Of a DNA stretch of 64,000 nt, positions 42,371 to 51,915 are shown in pieces. This DNA is from Thermoactinomyces sp. DSM 45891. Lineage in GTDB: Bacteria > Bacillota > Bacilli > Thermoactinomycetales > Thermoactinomycetaceae. How positions within the stretch are numbered: the first letter of the stretch is position 1; each line of letters opens with the position of its first letter. Under the pieces are notes generated by a model. It was not told the origin of the DNA and did no database searches. It saw only the letters and a program-made list of their open reading frames with translations. The translations under genes were made by a program, and so were the position numbers. The stretch spans positions 11,706 to 75,705 of the forward strand of contig NZ_FPJZ01000014.1 of assembly GCF_900119485.1 (NCBI RefSeq). The letters run 5' to 3'.

Positions 42371-43132
42371 ATGAGATGGGTAAGCTTGATTCTGTGTAGT
42401 TTGCTGATGACTGGATGTACAGGCTGGGAGTTATTCGGGCAGTCTGATCATGTATCGACTGATCGCGCAACGAAACAAGCTCGTGAGTTAGTAGGAAAAG
42501 CACAGCAAGCAGTTCAGAACTATGCGGGATGGCAGGCAAAGTTACATATCGAAAATGCAGATAAGAAAGAACATCTAGAGGTGGCTTGTGTAAAGGAAGA
42601 TGTAAGTATTCGGTATATAAATGATGTTCCCACACAGCAATATGAGATGGTGTTTGTGAAAGAAAAAGCACCTTATCTGTTTGTGAGGGCAGGTGGGAAG
42701 TGGAGCAAGGAGACCGTTGGATCGGATGCTGTCTCGGCAAACTTTCAGATGTTATGCGAATTGGCAAACCCTACTTATGTACTACAAGGGCTTGCAAAAG
42801 ACCATAAAAACAAGTTTCAGCTTACTCAGCAAGGGGACTATTGGATCATCGAAGTGAAAGTAAGCGATCAAGATACGGAAGTATTTCAAAACTATTTAGG
42901 CAAACGAAGTCGTGATAAGTTGGAAACGGCTAATCACCAAGAGACGATCTCATACCGATTGTTTTTAAATAAGGGAAGTCATCAAGTACAGAAGGTCGAA
43001 CGGAGAGAAGAAACGAAGGACTCACTAGGGAAGACGAGCATATTCTTCTACCATACAGATGAAATTGTGGAAGCGAAAGGGGTTCGACTTTCCACAGAAG
43101 CCCTCCAAGCTCCCTTATCTGGTGATAAGTAG
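42371..43132 (+). CDS. Lipoprotein of unknown function
   Basis: 253 residues. Short signal peptide with lipobox LLMTGC at residue 16. The mature part starts with an amphipathic helix (TKQARELVGKAQQAVQNYAGW) and continues as antiparallel strands, an arrangement reminiscent of LolA/GerS-like lipoproteins, but the match is only by general layout. RBS GGGGGCGG. Alone between tdk and the CPBP gene. Confidence 0.7.
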   Translation: MRWVSLILCSLLMTGCTGWELFGQSDHVSTDRATKQARELVGKAQQAVQNYAGWQAKLHIENADKKEHLEVACVKEDVSIRYINDVPTQQYEMVFVKEKAPYLFVRAGGKWSKETVGSDAVSANFQMLCELANPTYVLQGLAKDHKNKFQLTQQGDYWIIEVKVSDQDTEVFQNYLGKRSRDKLETANHQETISYRLFLNKGSHQVQKVERREETKDSLGKTSIFFYHTDEIVEAKGVRLSTEALQAPLSGDK

Positions 43133-43272
43133 CGCTTGGAGGAGAATTCTTATTTCACTCCATCATATGCCGATAGAACATGCTCCTATGACAAAAAGGA
43201 CGAGCACAGTCTGTGAATATTTTTGGATAGATGATGGGCCGAGCCGTACTTGCTTTATGTCGATTGGATCAT

Positions 43273-44244
43273 CTACGGGAAAAAATAACCTAAGGCTCCC
43301 ACCATGATGTTATAGGAGGCATGAATGACCATAGTGTAGGTAGTAGAACAACGTTTGCGGAAATACCCCATACCAAAACCCAGAACCAGAACCACAATCG
43401 TGCCAATGCTCAGGCCGTAGTTAGAATGAGTCAGGGCAAAAAGGATACTGGTTAGGATGATCCCGAAACGAGGTTGCAAGGCTCCACGGAACACTAATTC
43501 TTCCCCTAAAGCGGCTGCGAGACCGATGGAGATAATGCCGATCACGCTGTTGAATAGTGGAGCCATAAGCGCTTCGTTTACCTTTAGTACTTCTTGTTCA
43601 TCAGATAGACCAAGCTGAGTAAAAACAATGGTGAGTCCTGACTGTAGAACGACAAACACAATTGCTACGGCAATCGCACCTAAAAGTTGCTTGAAGGTAA
43701 GGCGGTAGAGTCCGAGGCGTTCTCTGGTTTGTTTCCAATTTCTTCTGGTCAGATAACCTACACCCATGATTGCAAAGACAGCACATAAGATGTTTTGGGC
43801 CCAAAGGCTGGAAAGGGAAGAGACTAATGTAATCGTTTCTTGTTGTACATCTGCCAGACTTGTGGGCATGATTAAGGATTGAAAGAGTGTAGTAGGAATA
43901 AAGATGCTAGTTAGCAAAGCAAAAGTATGTACATGCGAATTTGGATTAATGGGAATCAGTCTGGCCAATCCTTTTCTTACAGCAGGAATGAGGAAAGAAA
44001 GTCCTAAGGCAGAGAAAAGTATTACCGCAATGGTATATATGTTTTTAGTAGTAGCAAGTAATGCTATGAGGATCACGAGAAGATACATACATCCATAGAG
44101 AGCTTGTATGACGTGAGAGACGCCATTCCAACTGCTGGTTCCCTTCACTTGTATCGTGTAATCCACTTTGTTTACGAGATATGCAAGTAAAATCAGAAGT
44201 GAAAATGATGCGATTAAGAAAATGATCTCTGTATAGTCGTTCAT
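43273..44244 (-). CDS. CPBP (Abi) family intramembrane protease
   Basis: 323 residues when started at the ATG after AAAAAGGAG on the minus strand. About eight membrane helices. CPBP motifs in the C-terminal half: EELVFRGALQPRFG (EExxxR), ILFALTHSNYG (catalytic His) and IHASYNIMVG. Bacterial CPBP proteins include Rce1-like proteases and bacteriocin self-immunity proteins. Transcribed against the surrounding genes. Role unknown. Confidence 0.85.
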   Translation of the reverse strand: MNDYTEIIFLIASFSLLILLAYLVNKVDYTIQVKGTSSWNGVSHVIQALYGCMYLLVILIALLATTKNIYTIAVILFSALGLSFLIPAVRKGLARLIPINPNSHVHTFALLTSIFIPTTLFQSLIMPTSLADVQQETITLVSSLSSLWAQNILCAVFAIMGVGYLTRRNWKQTRERLGLYRLTFKQLLGAIAVAIVFVVLQSGLTIVFTQLGLSDEQEVLKVNEALMAPLFNSVIGIISIGLAAALGEELVFRGALQPRFGIILTSILFALTHSNYGLSIGTIVVLVLGFGMGYFRKRCSTTYTMVIHASYNIMVGALGYFFP

Positions 44245-44396
44245 GAATATGCTCCTTTTTTTAAAGAATATATCTAGATGGTACCATATTCGATGAGGAA
44301 TCTTTCTCATTTCTCATCAGTTGTGTTAGAATAAATCTTATGCTATTAATTCCGATATATTGTTAAGTTTGTCTACCGAATAAGGAGTGAGCCCCA

Positions 44397-45470
44397 TTGC
44401 TGGATCGTCTGGAAGCGATTCATCGCCGCTATGAAGAGCTAAGTCAATTACTCTGTACACCAGAAGTAATTAGTGACTCTAATAAATTGCGTACCTATTC
44501 AAAAGAGCAATCCTCGATTGAAGAGCAAAATCAAGCTTATTTAGAATATAAACAAGTACTTGAACAATACCAAGACGCAAAAGCGATGCTAGAAGATAAA
44601 TTAGATGACGAGATGCGTGAACTAGTCAAGATGGAACTGGACGAGCTAGCACCTCGTAAAAAAGAGTTAGAAGAACAAATTAAAGTTCTCCTATTGCCGA
44701 AAGATCCGAATGATGATAAGAACGTAATCGTTGAGGTTCGTGGTGCGGCTGGAGGAGATGAAGCTGCGTTATTTGCTTCTGATCTTTATCGTATGTATAC
44801 TCGGTTTGCAGAACGTCAAGGCTGGAAAGTAGAAATATTGGAACTGAGTGCAACCGGTTTGGGTGGTACGAAAGAGGTAGTCTTCTCCATTCAAGGAAAT
44901 GGTGCCTACTCCCGCTTGAAATTTGAGAGTGGTGCGCACCGTGTCCAGCGTGTTCCTTCTACTGAGTCAGGCGGCCGAATTCATACCTCCACAGCTACAG
45001 TGGCAGTATTGCCAGAAGCTGAGGAAGTAGAGATCGAGGTTCATGAAAAGGATTTGCGGATTGATACCTTCTGTTCGAGTGGACCGGGTGGACAAAGTGT
45101 AAACACAACGAAGTCGGCGGTTCGGATTACTCATATTCCAACAGGGATCGCCGTGTCTTGTCAGGATGAGAAATCGCAAATTAGTAATAAAGATAAAGCG
45201 ATGCGTGTTCTTCGCGCTCGTTTATATGATATGAAGCAACAAGAAGAGCTAGCGAAACAAGCAAGTGCACGTAAAAGTGCGGTAGGGTCTGGAGATCGTA
45301 GTGAACGTATCCGTACCTACAATTTCCCGCAAAGCCGTGTAACCGATCATCGGATCGGCTTAACACTCCACCGTCTAGATGCGATTTTAGATGGGGATTT
45401 GCAGGAAGTAATAGATACCTTGATCGTGACTTATCAGCAAGAGATGTTACAATCTACCACAGAAGGTTAA
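44397..45470 (+). CDS. prfA: Peptide chain release factor 1
   Basis: 357 residues from a TTG behind AAGGAGTG; N-terminus MLDRLEAIHRRYEEL matches B. subtilis RF1. GGQ in CSSGPGGQSVNTT at residues 231-233, with helix-rich domain 1 and a PxT-type codon-reading loop region upstream. Ends translation at UAA and UAG. First gene of the prfA-prmC pair. Confidence 0.96.
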   Translation: MLDRLEAIHRRYEELSQLLCTPEVISDSNKLRTYSKEQSSIEEQNQAYLEYKQVLEQYQDAKAMLEDKLDDEMRELVKMELDELAPRKKELEEQIKVLLLPKDPNDDKNVIVEVRGAAGGDEAALFASDLYRMYTRFAERQGWKVEILELSATGLGGTKEVVFSIQGNGAYSRLKFESGAHRVQRVPSTESGGRIHTSTATVAVLPEAEEVEIEVHEKDLRIDTFCSSGPGGQSVNTTKSAVRITHIPTGIAVSCQDEKSQISNKDKAMRVLRARLYDMKQQEELAKQASARKSAVGSGDRSERIRTYNFPQSRVTDHRIGLTLHRLDAILDGDLQEVIDTLIVTYQQEMLQSTTEG

Positions 45471-45491
45471 TGTGGATCAGGAGGAATCCCA

Positions 45492-46367
45492 ATGCATACC
45501 GGTCAAACGATTCGGGAAGCATTTGCAGGGGCTTCCTCTTTTTTACGAGATAGAGGAAGCGATTCACCCGAATTTGAAGCTGAGTTGTTATTGCGCCGTT
45601 TGTTAGGACTGAATCGAACACAATTATTTATGAAGATGGCAGATGCTTTTCCGGCCGATGTAACATTGGAGTGGGATAAGTGGCTAGCTCGTAGAGCGGA
45701 AGGGGAACCGATCCAATACATCGTAGGGGATCAAGAGTTTTATGGACGTGTGTATGAAGTCAATTCGTCCGTCTTAATTCCAAGGCCTGAAACGGAGCTA
45801 TTAGTCGAAGGTGTTCTTCAAGAAGGAAAGAGCCTTTTTGGTGATGAAGAAGTTTGGATAGCAGAAGTAGGGACTGGAAGTGGTTGCATCTCGATTAGTT
45901 TGGTGTTAGAGGCCCCTAATTGGACTGTGACGACCGTAGATCTCTCTTCGGAAGCCCTGGGTGTCGCTCGCCGAAATGCGGCCTCTTACGACGTTCTAGA
46001 GCGGGTGGAGTTTATGCAGGGGAATTTAGTGGAGCCACTTATTTCAAAAAAAGATCGGTTTCAGATTTTTGTCTCCAATCCACCTTATATTTCAAGTGAT
46101 GAGATGTTAGGCTTAGAAAAGCAAGTTCGATCCTTTGAGCCACATTTAGCGTTACACGGTGGGAGTGATGGACTAGATCCCTATCGATTGCTCTGTGGTG
46201 ACTTATGTTCGTGGCCTAATCTCAGGCTGGTTGCTTTTGAGATAGGTGCTAGTCAGGGGTCGGAGGTTGAAAGATTAGTTCAATCGATCCCAGGTATGTC
46301 CAAGACTGAAATTCGCCAGGATTATGCTGGTTTGGATCGTATGGTTTTTGGATGGCGCCATGTGTAA
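45492..46367 (+). CDS. prmC: Release factor glutamine methyltransferase
   Basis: 291 residues. Helical N-terminal domain (ASSFLRDRGSDSPEFEAELL), SAM-binding VGTGSGCISISL at about residues 127-138, and the glutamine-binding NPPY in FVSNPPYISSDE. Methylates the GGQ glutamine of RF1 and RF2. GGAGGAAT ribosome binding site 22 bp after prfA, its functional partner. Confidence 0.95.
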   Translation: MHTGQTIREAFAGASSFLRDRGSDSPEFEAELLLRRLLGLNRTQLFMKMADAFPADVTLEWDKWLARRAEGEPIQYIVGDQEFYGRVYEVNSSVLIPRPETELLVEGVLQEGKSLFGDEEVWIAEVGTGSGCISISLVLEAPNWTVTTVDLSSEALGVARRNAASYDVLERVEFMQGNLVEPLISKKDRFQIFVSNPPYISSDEMLGLEKQVRSFEPHLALHGGSDGLDPYRLLCGDLCSWPNLRLVAFEIGASQGSEVERLVQSIPGMSKTEIRQDYAGLDRMVFGWRHV

Positions 46368-46452
46368 CTGGTAAAATTTTTCATAAAAAACAGATTAAAT
46401 CCCCCGTAACTTGTCCATACTGAAAGTAGGATGATGAGGGGGAAATCTTGAT

Positions 46453-47178
46453 ATGAAACGGACTTATACTTTTTTATTTATAGGATTGTTGCTCTTATCG
46501 GTGGGTTTTACAGGATTTGTGTTTGTTGAACAATTACGTGGAGAGAAAGTACTCCCACATTTATCAGATGAGAATGATAACAATAGTACTAACTCTAATG
46601 CTAATGCCCAAAATCGCATTCCTGCAGAAGCAATCCGCCTTCGTGTCATTGCAAATAGTGACTCTTCGACGGATCAGTGGATCAAGCGAAAAGTTCGGGA
46701 TGAAATTGTTGAGGAGATGCAGCGCTGGGCTATGAAGCCAAAGCATATTGACGAAGCGCGTCAGTTGATTCAGTCGAAACTTTCTTCTTTTCAGCAAATC
46801 GCCCAAAAAACATTACGTACATATGGAATTCAGGATGCAGTGGATGTAACATTTGCAAAAGTACCCTTTCCTACCAAATTATATGGTGACCAAGTATACC
46901 CTGCTGGAGAGTATGAGGCGCTTCGTGTTACGATTGGGGAAGGTAAAGGCGAGAACTGGTGGTGTGTCTTATTCCCGCCGTTATGTTTTATTGACATGAG
47001 TAGTGGTGAGGCGATTCCAAAAGAAGTTTCCGATCCAACTGCTACATTGTCTGCTTCTATTGGATCAGATCATCAAGTTTATGAGCCAAATGTTGAGAAG
47101 AATACTTCACATAAGAAAAAAAATCCTGAAGTTAAATTTTATCTACTTGAACGTTTAAGTAGTCTGTGGAATGATTAA
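46453..47178 (+). CDS. spoIIR: Stage II sporulation protein R
   Basis: 241 residues. Signal/anchor helix at residues 6-27, then an Asn/Ser-rich linker (DENDNNSTNSNANAQN) longer than usual, and the conserved SpoIIR domain: AIRLRVIANSDSSTDQ, DVTFAKVPFPTKLYG, YPAGEYEALRVTIGEG, GENWWCVLFPPLCF. Made in the forespore, secreted to the intermembrane space and needed to activate SpoIIGA and thus sigma-E. Confirms a spore former. Confidence 0.95.
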   Translation: MKRTYTFLFIGLLLLSVGFTGFVFVEQLRGEKVLPHLSDENDNNSTNSNANAQNRIPAEAIRLRVIANSDSSTDQWIKRKVRDEIVEEMQRWAMKPKHIDEARQLIQSKLSSFQQIAQKTLRTYGIQDAVDVTFAKVPFPTKLYGDQVYPAGEYEALRVTIGEGKGENWWCVLFPPLCFIDMSSGEAIPKEVSDPTATLSASIGSDHQVYEPNVEKNTSHKKKNPEVKFYLLERLSSLWND

Positions 47179-47185
47179 TTAAGCA

Positions 47186-47212
47186 AAAATCCGGTTTGTT
47201 CCGGGTTTTTTT
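47186..47212 (+). terminator. Terminator after spoIIR
   Basis: AATCCGG pairs with CCGGGTT around TTTGTT, then a T-run. Confidence 0.82.
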
Positions 47213-47279
47213 GTTCTAAAACGATTCATCCCTACATAGATGTTGAAACAATAGCAAAGAGATGGAGGAGGATGAATTT

Positions 47280-47744
47280 ATGGTTATCGTTCGTCGTGCC
47301 AAACCGGAGGATCAAGGGGAAATTGAACGATTGCTTCGGGAAGCTAGCTTGGACGATGATGGGGTGGACAAGCATTTAGAACACTTTTTTGTGGTGGAAA
47401 TTCCCCCGGCAGATGATGAAACCGCTCAGATGGTGGGGGCGGCAGGGATGGAAATCTATGAATCGTGTGCTTTATTGCGTTCATTAGTCGTAGCAAGAGC
47501 AAGTTGGAATGGAGAAGTGAGCTGGAAATTGATGCAGATCTTGCTGTCCTATGCAGAACATCTCGATCTGGAAGAAGTATACTTGTTTGCGAACGGTGCT
47601 TCTCCATGGCTACAGGAGATTGGTTTTGAAAGCGTTCCGTTTGACCAATTGCCAGATGAAATTCAAGAGTTACCACATGTAGATCAGCTAAAAGTTAAAG
47701 GTTCCCCGTTAGTATTCCGAAGGGAATCATGCCTGTATCATTAG
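47280..47744 (+). CDS. GNAT family acetyltransferase-like protein
   Basis: 154 residues from the ATG eight bases after GGAGGAGG (an in-frame start 18 bases upstream is possible). VRRAKPEDQGEIERLL opening, LRSLVVARASWNGEVSWKL acetyl-CoA loop region and LFANGASPWLQEIGFESV near the end. The loop lacks the standard Q/RxxGxG/A glycine pair, so activity is uncertain. Inserted between spoIIR and tsaC, which are closer neighbours in B. subtilis. Confidence 0.75.
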   Translation: MVIVRRAKPEDQGEIERLLREASLDDDGVDKHLEHFFVVEIPPADDETAQMVGAAGMEIYESCALLRSLVVARASWNGEVSWKLMQILLSYAEHLDLEEVYLFANGASPWLQEIGFESVPFDQLPDEIQELPHVDQLKVKGSPLVFRRESCLYH

Positions 47745-47763
47745 ATTTAAAGGAGAATGATGT

Positions 47764-48834
47764 GTGCAACAAGTGATCACCCATTGGTGGGAAGTTGATT
47801 CCACGGATACCATAGAGGGGTTAAAACGACAACCAGAAATCATTCGTGCAGCACAACTTCTTCGAGAGGGTGGATTGGTTGCCTTTCCGACAGAAACTGT
47901 CTATGGACTAGGTGCGGATGCGACTTCTCAGGTAGCCGTTGCACAAATCTTTGAAGCGAAGGGACGTCCATCGGACAATCCATTGATTATTCATTTAGGT
48001 TCCCCTGAACAAGTAGTGAAATGGGTGGAGAAGATTCCATCTGTAGCGAAAATCTGTATGGAACATTTTTGTCCAGGCCCTCTTACGCTGGTATTCCCCC
48101 ATAATGGAAAAATCGCGGATAATGTAACGGCTGGCTTAGATACCGTGGCCGTACGATTCCCCTCGCATCCCGTGGCGGTGGCATTGTTACAAGTGGCCGA
48201 TATCCCGGTGGCGGCGCCCAGTGCCAATCGATCGGGTAAGCCTAGCCCTACACAGGCCCAGCATGTTTGGCATGATTTGTCTGGCCGGTTCCACGTCTTG
48301 TTGGATGGTGGGAATGCAGGGGTAGGAATCGAGTCGACTGTGCTAGATGTAACAGGGGATGTGCCGATGTTACTACGTCCTGGTGGTGTGACGCTAGAGC
48401 AATTGCGAGATGTTTTAGGGGATGTAGAAGTAGATCCCAACTTGTACAGCGAGAAATCAAAGCCACGTTCTCCGGGGATGAAGTATCGGCACTATGCTCC
48501 ATCAGGAGAGATGGTTCTCGTGCATGGGGAGCCTTTGAAAGTGGTCGGGCGTGTGAACCGTATGATAAAAGAGGATGTCCATCAAGGAAAAAGGGTAGGA
48601 GTATTAACAACCGAGGAACGAGAACATTACTTTAAACAGGCGAATCTCGTGGTCGCTTGTGGCTCTCGCTCTGACCCTGAGTCTGTAGCTAGAGGTTTGT
48701 ATGATGCCCTCCGTACATTTGATCAAGAGAAGATCGATGTCATCTATGCAGAGACATTTCCCGAGCGCGGAATATTCACTTCTGTGATGAACCGGATGAG
48801 AAAAGCTGCTGAAGGACGAATGATCCGAGTTTAG
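47764..48834 (+). CDS. tsaC: Threonylcarbamoyl-AMP synthase (Sua5/YrdC/YwlC)
   Basis: 356 residues from a GTG behind AAAGGAG. YrdC domain in the first 210 residues: GGLVAFPTETVYGLGADA, FEAKGRPSDNPLIIH, PVAAPSANRSGKPSPT; then a linker with SPGMKYRHYAP and the C-terminal Sua5 domain. Makes threonylcarbamoyl-AMP for the t6A37 modification of tRNAs reading ANN codons. The long Sua5 form is usual in Bacillales. Confidence 0.94.
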   Translation: MQQVITHWWEVDSTDTIEGLKRQPEIIRAAQLLREGGLVAFPTETVYGLGADATSQVAVAQIFEAKGRPSDNPLIIHLGSPEQVVKWVEKIPSVAKICMEHFCPGPLTLVFPHNGKIADNVTAGLDTVAVRFPSHPVAVALLQVADIPVAAPSANRSGKPSPTQAQHVWHDLSGRFHVLLDGGNAGVGIESTVLDVTGDVPMLLRPGGVTLEQLRDVLGDVEVDPNLYSEKSKPRSPGMKYRHYAPSGEMVLVHGEPLKVVGRVNRMIKEDVHQGKRVGVLTTEEREHYFKQANLVVACGSRSDPESVARGLYDALRTFDQEKIDVIYAETFPERGIFTSVMNRMRKAAEGRMIRV

Positions 48835-48863
48835 CGGGAGCTAGGGTGGAGAGGGGAATTCTC

Positions 48864-49529
48864 ATGTCTTTGCTTTTTGTATTTGATATTGATGGCACGT
48901 TAACAGAGTCAACTGATTTACACCAGCGTGTGTATCTGGAGTCGTTACGAGCATTTGGTTATCCAAAGATTAATCCTGATTTGGGCGCTTACAAGCACTT
49001 TACGGATTCTCATATTTTTTATGAGAATGGTCGGTACAATCAGGTGCAAGTAGTACCAGATGATCTAGTCCGATTTGAACGTCAATTTCATCAAATTTAT
49101 GTAGAATATAGAAAACATAGTGAAATACAGGAAATTCCAGGTGCGGGTGATTTTCTACATCATTTATCCGTGGAAGGAATTCCATTTTGTTTTGCAACCG
49201 GCTCCCTCAGAAGTGCGGCTGAAGATAAGTTAGCTATTTTTTCTGGTATCGATTGTGTCCCTGTACTCTCCACCGCAACGGAAGGAGAGACGCGGGAGGA
49301 GATTGTAAGGAGCGCAATTGAAAAAGCGAAACATACATATCAGGTGGACCATTTTGAACGAATCATCTCCATTGGGGATGGTGTCTGGGATTATCAAACA
49401 GCTTGTCATTTAGATTTGCTATTTGTGGGTGTTGCTCAAGGAAAACAAAAAGAAAAATTGATACGTGTAGGTGCGGAACATATCATCCCCCATTTTCTAG
49501 GGATTCAAGCGAAAGAACTGGTCAAGTAG
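48864..49529 (+). CDS. HAD family phosphatase
   Basis: 221 residues from the ATG after GAGAGGGGAA. HAD motif I FDIDGTLTES at residues 6-15, motif II ATGSLRSAAEDK, motif IV ISIGDGVWDYQTA. The cap domain is helical, like phosphoglycolate phosphatase relatives. Small-molecule phosphate substrate not predictable. Confidence 0.85.
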   Translation: MSLLFVFDIDGTLTESTDLHQRVYLESLRAFGYPKINPDLGAYKHFTDSHIFYENGRYNQVQVVPDDLVRFERQFHQIYVEYRKHSEIQEIPGAGDFLHHLSVEGIPFCFATGSLRSAAEDKLAIFSGIDCVPVLSTATEGETREEIVRSAIEKAKHTYQVDHFERIISIGDGVWDYQTACHLDLLFVGVAQGKQKEKLIRVGAEHIIPHFLGIQAKELVK

Positions 49530-49595
49530 GCCGGTTCTTTTTTGTGTTGTCCAAGCATAGGTTACATCATAGATGGGACAAGGAGGGGGCTACTA

Positions 49596-50159
49596 ATGTT
49601 AGAGTCCATACCAGATGTCGGTCAGATTCTTACACTTACGATTATAGCGATTGCCCTTGGGATGGATGCTCTCTCGATCGGAATCGGCTTGGGGGTGAAA
49701 CATCCTTCCTTTGAAAAAATGGTGTTATTTTGTATCCTTGTTGCTTTTTTTCATATTGTGATGCCGTTATGTGGGATATATATAGGGGAATATTTAAGTG
49801 TATACATAAAAGAAATTGCCTCTTTAGTAGGGGGAGGCATGCTCTGTTTTCTAGGTGGAAACATGGTTATTCATAGCTTCCGGAATTCGGAAGAGGTATT
49901 GATCCGAAGTGGGACGATTATGGGGCTAACGATGATGTCGATGAGTGTAAGTCTGGATAGTCTTTCGGCAGGACTTAGTATGGGACTTTTTTCGGCGGAT
50001 CGTCTGCTTGCTGTTATCCTATTTGGGTTATCAGGGGGCATTTTGACTGTCCTTGGACTGATGATCGGGAAGTCTATGGGAACCTGGATGGGTAGATATG
50101 GAGAAATCTTAGGTGGCGTCATTTTGTTTGTCCTAGGTGTAACATTTCTATGGGGTTGA
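49596..50159 (+). CDS. mntP: Manganese efflux pump MntP
   Basis: 187 residues from the ATG after AGGAGGGGG. Six membrane helices with the paired acidic signatures ALGMDALSIGIGLG and MSVSLDSLSAGLSMG that bind Mn2+. Equivalent of ywlD in the same B. subtilis neighbourhood. Overlaps the next gene by ten bases, suggesting coupled translation with another metal transporter. Confidence 0.92.
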   Translation: MLESIPDVGQILTLTIIAIALGMDALSIGIGLGVKHPSFEKMVLFCILVAFFHIVMPLCGIYIGEYLSVYIKEIASLVGGGMLCFLGGNMVIHSFRNSEEVLIRSGTIMGLTMMSMSVSLDSLSAGLSMGLFSADRLLAVILFGLSGGILTVLGLMIGKSMGTWMGRYGEILGGVILFVLGVTFLWG

Positions 50160-50890
50160 TCAACGAAGCTATTTTATATAGCGCATTAACAGGAGTATCT
50201 ACGTTTATCGGTGCCGTTCTCGTTTGTTTTCTCCCTATTAACAAACGGGTTCTCGCTTTTTCACTTGGTTTATCAGTAGGTGTGATGCTTTGGATTACCT
50301 ACGGGACTCTATTGCCAGTCTCGTTTCAATATGGAAATTGGACAGAAGCATTTTTAGGGATGGGATTAGCTGGACTTATCTTGGTGTTGATTCATCAAAT
50401 GCCATTCGGTAAAGTAAGAGGACAAGAAGGAAATCAAGAATATGCAAAACTAGGAATGTATTTATTTGCCGCCATTGCATTGCACAATATTCCTGAGGGT
50501 GCATTGATTGGAATCGGATTTGGCACGATGAGAGAGATGGGGATGTCGATTAGCTTGGCTATGGTCATTCATAACATTCCAGAAGGGATGAGCATAGGCG
50601 CACCGTTGCTTGCGGCGAGGTGTTCTAAGAGACTAGTTGGGCTAATCGGACTACTAAGTGGTGCTGTTCTTCCGCTAGGTACGTGGCTGGGCGGATTTAT
50701 TTATTCACCTAGGTGGATTGCGATTGCCCTGGTGTTTGCGGCGACTACCATGGTCTGGGTGGCGTGGGAAGTGCTACTTCGATCATGGAAGCTGTCTAAG
50801 AGAAACGCATTTATCGGAATCAGTTGTGGGATGATCTTAATGTATGTGATCCATCTTTTTCACTTTCAGGGATTACATGGCATGCACTAA
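50150..50890 (+). CDS. ZIP family metal transporter
   Basis: 246 residues, about eight membrane helices. Metal-site helices ALHNIPEGALIGIGFG and VIHNIPEGMSIGAPLLA carry the HNxPEG motifs of ZupT-like ZIP proteins. Imports divalent metal such as Zn or Mn. The pairing with an exporter in one overlapping unit is not part of the B. subtilis order. Confidence 0.88.
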   Translation: MGLINEAILYSALTGVSTFIGAVLVCFLPINKRVLAFSLGLSVGVMLWITYGTLLPVSFQYGNWTEAFLGMGLAGLILVLIHQMPFGKVRGQEGNQEYAKLGMYLFAAIALHNIPEGALIGIGFGTMREMGMSISLAMVIHNIPEGMSIGAPLLAARCSKRLVGLIGLLSGAVLPLGTWLGGFIYSPRWIAIALVFAATTMVWVAWEVLLRSWKLSKRNAFIGISCGMILMYVIHLFHFQGLHGMH

Positions 50891-50918
50891 CAACGTAGAG
50901 ATGAAACGGGGGATCAAG

Positions 50919-51395
50919 TTGGTTCATAAACGAATTTTGTTTGTCTGCACAGGAAACACCTGTAGAAGCCCGATGGCAGAAGCGTTACTTCGAAATATTA
51001 GCCAAGAGTTTCTTATCGACCTGGAGGTGAAATCGGCAGGTACACATGCCTATGATGGTATGGAAGCTTCAGAGTACTCCAGTATGGCATTGCAAGAAAA
51101 AGGAATCGACCACGATCACCGATCACAAGCGATCACACCCGAATTGATTCGTTGGTCAGACCTAATTCTGACGATGACAGCAGGTCATCAAGCGATCTTG
51201 GAACAAATATTTCCCGAAGCGAAAGAGAAAATGTTTACCCTCAAAGGCTTAGCGTACGGTGCCCAAGACCCTGATCAGGATATCCCAGATCCTTATGGTG
51301 GTTCAGTAGAAATGTATCAAGAGACGAGAAATGAAATTGAACAAGCAATACGACAACTGTTGAGGAAGTGGAATTTCAATTCCGAAAATGAATAG
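50919..51395 (+). CDS. ywlE: Protein-arginine phosphatase (YwlE type, low-MW PTP fold)
   Basis: 158 residues if started at the TTG after ACGGGGGA; ATG codons at 50877 and 50901 are alternatives. P-loop CTGNTCRSPM near the N-terminus, general acid Asp in IPDPYGG. The Thr in CTGNTCRS (instead of Ile in tyrosine phosphatases) is the residue known to give B. subtilis YwlE its arginine-phosphate preference. Reverses McsB-dependent arginine phosphorylation that marks proteins for ClpCP. Confidence 0.9.
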   Translation: MVHKRILFVCTGNTCRSPMAEALLRNISQEFLIDLEVKSAGTHAYDGMEASEYSSMALQEKGIDHDHRSQAITPELIRWSDLILTMTAGHQAILEQIFPEAKEKMFTLKGLAYGAQDPDQDIPDPYGGSVEMYQETRNEIEQAIRQLLRKWNFNSENE

Positions 51396-51465
51396 AATAA
51401 CTCCCTCCACCCCTTTATTTATGGGTATACTAAGGATGATATGATAAAGAGGTGGAGGTTTTTAT

Positions 51466-51915
51466 ATGCGTATTATTCTTGCATCCGATCATGGAGGCAT
51501 TCGTTTGAAAGAAGAATTAAAAAGCCTGCTAGCGGATTTACATATGGAGTTTGAAGATATAGGGTGTGCGTCCGATCAGTCTGTCGACTATCCAGACTAT
51601 GCCGAGCCGGTGGCCAAGCGCGTTGCCAAGGGTGAATTTGATCGTGGTATTTTGATTTGTGGTACAGGCATCGGGATGTCGATTGCAGCTAATAAAGTAA
51701 AAGGGATTCGTTGTGCTGTGGTAAGTGACGAATACTCCGCACGTATGAGTCGTGAACATAATAATGCGAATGTGTTAGCGTTAGGTGAACGCGTTGTAGG
51801 TGGAGACTTAGCAAAATCCATCGCACATGCTTGGTTGACCACTGAATTTGCAGGGGATCGTCATCTGCGTCGGGTAAATAAAATTACTGAACTCGAAAGA
51901 GTCGAGGAGTTATGA
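51466..51915 (+). CDS. rpiB: Ribose 5-phosphate isomerase B
   Basis: 149 residues. ASDHGGIRLKEEL opening, SVDYPDYAEPV, catalytic Cys in GILICGTGIGMSIAANK, and SREHNNANVLALGERV. Interconverts ribose and ribulose 5-phosphate. RBS GAGGTGG. Stop overlaps the next start (ATGA). Confidence 0.94.
   Translation: MRIILASDHGGIRLKEELKSLLADLHMEFEDIGCASDQSVDYPDYAEPVAKRVAKGEFDRGILICGTGIGMSIAANKVKGIRCAVVSDEYSARMSREHNNANVLALGERVVGGDLAKSIAHAWLTTEFAGDRHLRRVNKITELERVEEL

Noticed and set aside
46380..46452. Sigma-F promoter for spoIIR
   Set aside because: Expected from B. subtilis, but I could not find a sequence with convincing -35 and -10 matches.
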